From contig CAUYUA010000232.1 of assembly GCA_963575675.1 (NCBI GenBank), positions 1 to 25,863 on the forward strand: DNA of 25,863 bases, written 5' to 3'. This document shows, one piece after another, positions 24,092 to 25,863 of the stretch; position 1 is the stretch's first letter; every line of letters starts with the position of its first letter. The position numbers were made by a program, and so were the translations under genes. The stretch comes from CAUYUA01 sp963575675. GTDB taxonomy: Bacteria > Pseudomonadota > Alphaproteobacteria > Azospirillales > Azospirillaceae. Under the pieces are notes generated by a model. The model made no database searches and was not told where the DNA came from. It worked only from the letters and a program-made list of their open reading frames with translations.

Positions 24092-25863
24092 TCAGCTTGC
24101 TTCGGCCTGACGGGCGAGGCGTTTGCGATCGTTGGGATCCAACAATTTTTTACGCAAACGAATTGATTTCGGCGTCACCTCAACAAGCTCTTCGTCGGAA
24201 ATATACGCCAGAGCCTTTTCCAACGACATCAGAATCGGCGGCGTAAGACGAACGGCTTCATCTTTACCGGCGGCGCGGAAGTTGGTGAGCTGTTTGCCTT
24301 TCAGCACGTTGACTTCAAGATCATTGCCGCGCGTATGCTCTCCGATGATCATGCCCTGATACACGGGCGCGCCTGGTTCGATCAGCATGGGGCCGCGATC
24401 TTCCAGATTCCACAACGCGTAGGTGACCGCCACGCCCTCGCCGTTGGAGATCAACACGCCTGTGCGGCGGCTGGAGATCGTGCCTTTGTAGGGAGCGTAA
24501 CCATGGAACAAGCGGTTCATGACGCCCGTGCCGCGAGTGTCGGTGAGGAACTCGCTTTGATATCCGATCAATCCGCGTGAGGGCGCAAAGAACACCAAGC
24601 GTTGTTTGGCGCCGCCGAGGGCGCATCTCGATCAGTTCGGCCTTGCGTTCAGAGAGTTTATTGACCACGGCGCCGCTATATTCTTCATCGACGTCGATCA
24701 CGACTTCTTCGATGGGCTCCAGACGTTGCCCTGTGACGGGGTCTGTGCGGAACAACACGCGCGGTCGGCTGATCGCCATTTCGTAGCCTTCGCGCCGCAT
24801 GGTCTCGATCAAGATGCCGAGTTGAAGTTCACCGCGTCCGGCGACCTCGAAAGCGTCGGCGTCTTCGGTGACGGAGATGCGGATCGCGACATTGCCTTCG
24901 GCTTCGCGCATCAAGCGATCGCGAATGACGCGGCTGGTGACTTTGTCGCCTTCGCGTCCGGCGAAGGGACTGTCGTTGACCGAGAAGGTCATGGCCAGAG
25001 TGGGCGGATCAATCGGCTGAGCCGGCAGCGGCGCGGCGACGCCGGGATCACAGATCGTGTCGGCGACGGTGGTTTGCGACAGGCCTGCGACGGCGATGAT
25101 GTCTCCGGCGGCGGCTTCTTCGATGCCGACGCGCTCCAGCCCCCGAAACGCGAGTATTTTGGTGATTCGTCCTTGCTCGATCAGTTTGCCTTCGCGGGTG
25201 AGGGCTTTGATCGGCATGTTGGCTCGCGCGGTTCCGGATTGGATGCGGCCGGTGAGCAGGCGTCCTAGGTAGGGGTTGGATTCCAGTGTGGTGGCCAACA
25301 TCCGGAACGGCGCGTCGTCTGCCGGATCGACGGACGGCGGTGGAACATGGCGTCGCACAAGCTCGAACAGCGGGGTTAAATCGGTTCCGGGCTGATCCAG
25401 GTTTTCGAGGCCCACCCTGGCGGCCTGAGGCGAACAATGTGGGAAATCGAGTTGCTCTTCAGAGGCGTCGAGCGCGGCGAACAGGTCGAAGACTTCGTCA
25501 TGAACCGCGTGGGCGCGCGAGTCCGGACGATCGACCTTATTAATCAGCACGATGGGCCGCAATCCGAGTTTCAGGGCTTTGCCGACGACGAATTTGGTTT
25601 GGGGCAGGGGACCTTCGGCGGCGTCGACCAGAACCACGACGCCATCGACCATCGACAAGATTCGTTCGACTTCTCCGCCGAAATCGGCGTGTCCGGGAGT
25701 ATCGACAATGTTGATTCGACAGCCGTGCCATAATACGGAGGTGCATTTGGCCAGAATCGTGATTCCGCGTTCTCGTTCCAAATCATTGCTGTCGAGCGCG
25801 CGTTCAGCGACTTGTTGATTTTCCCGAAAAGCTCCGCTCTGACGCAGCAGGGCGTCGACGAGG
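24092..25863 (-). CDS. typA: ribosome-associated GTPase TypA/BipA, 5' end outside the window, frameshifted
   Basis: TypA/BipA is a translational GTPase linked to ribosome assembly at low temperature and to stress. The frame is open through the right edge (LVDALLRQSGAFRENQQVAERALDSNDLERERGITILAK), so only the first few residues, up to the P-loop, are missing. Visible blocks are the switch region RERGITILAK, DTPGHADFGGEVER (G3), NKVDRPD (G4), TGRIQSG, GRGELQLGILIETMRREGYE (EF-G domain III-like), and the C-terminal part RGLIGYQSEFLTDTRGTGVMNRLFHGY ending RKKLLDPNDRKRLARQAEAS. Near 24615-24621 the frame shifts by +1 or -2 between ELIEMRP and GGAKQRLVFFAPSRG, normally one continuous stretch. The intact C-terminus on both sides suggests a recent event or a consensus error. 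Confidence 0.93.

Noticed and set aside
24606..25268. 220-codon plus-strand open frame opposite typA
   Set aside because: It is antisense to conserved typA codons; no start signal and no family features.

Overview
The window comes from an alphaproteobacterial chromosome, most likely from a Rhodospirillales/Acetobacterales-type lineage. This rests on the L21-L27 / Obg / glutamate 5-kinase order, a B12-dependent (class II) ribonucleotide reductase, the style of the CCA-adding enzyme, and GGDEF/EAL and PAS signalling proteins. The lineage is inferred from gene content and protein style, not from a search. No rRNA, tRNA, CRISPR array, phage or transposase gene was seen.

Layout, left to right. 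(1) 1-2.7 kb: a CCA-adding enzyme and a short-chain dehydrogenase on the minus strand, then a small exported glycine-zipper protein on plus. (2) 2.7-7.45 kb, all minus: prmA, then rplU-rpmA, obgE and proB. (3) 7.9-15.9 kb, all plus: ssb, a REC-PAS-PAS-PAS protein without an output domain, a broken class II ribonucleotide reductase (nrdJ), a PAP2 phosphatase and a membrane PAS histidine kinase. (4) 16.1-25.86 kb, all minus: aminopeptidase N, a TetA-like MFS exporter, a hypothetical protein with a possible YbjN-like fold, a PAS-(degenerate GGDEF)-EAL protein, acrylyl-CoA reductase acuI, and typA/bipA cut by the right edge.

Two features stand out. First, four conserved genes carry reading-frame lesions. 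nrdJ has seven frame changes, five of them within about 180 bp. acuI has an in-frame TAG and a frameshift, and pepN and typA have one frameshift each. Protein similarity resumes immediately after every break, so the choice is between consensus indel errors and very recent gene decay. The sequence alone cannot decide, but essential-type genes among the victims make error a serious option.

Second, the gaps carry two families of short, non-coding, palindromic MITE/REP-like elements. Family A (six copies) is built around the motif CCAGGGACTGTGTTCCCAGT. Family B (two clear copies and a relic) has a central 9-bp hairpin and 25-bp terminal inverted repeats. Nearly all copies lie just 3' of a stop codon, which suggests they serve as, or were selected to sit as, transcription terminators. 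A further oddity is the EAL gene, whose PAS domain starts 5' of any normal start codon, at an ACG placed perfectly behind AGGAG.
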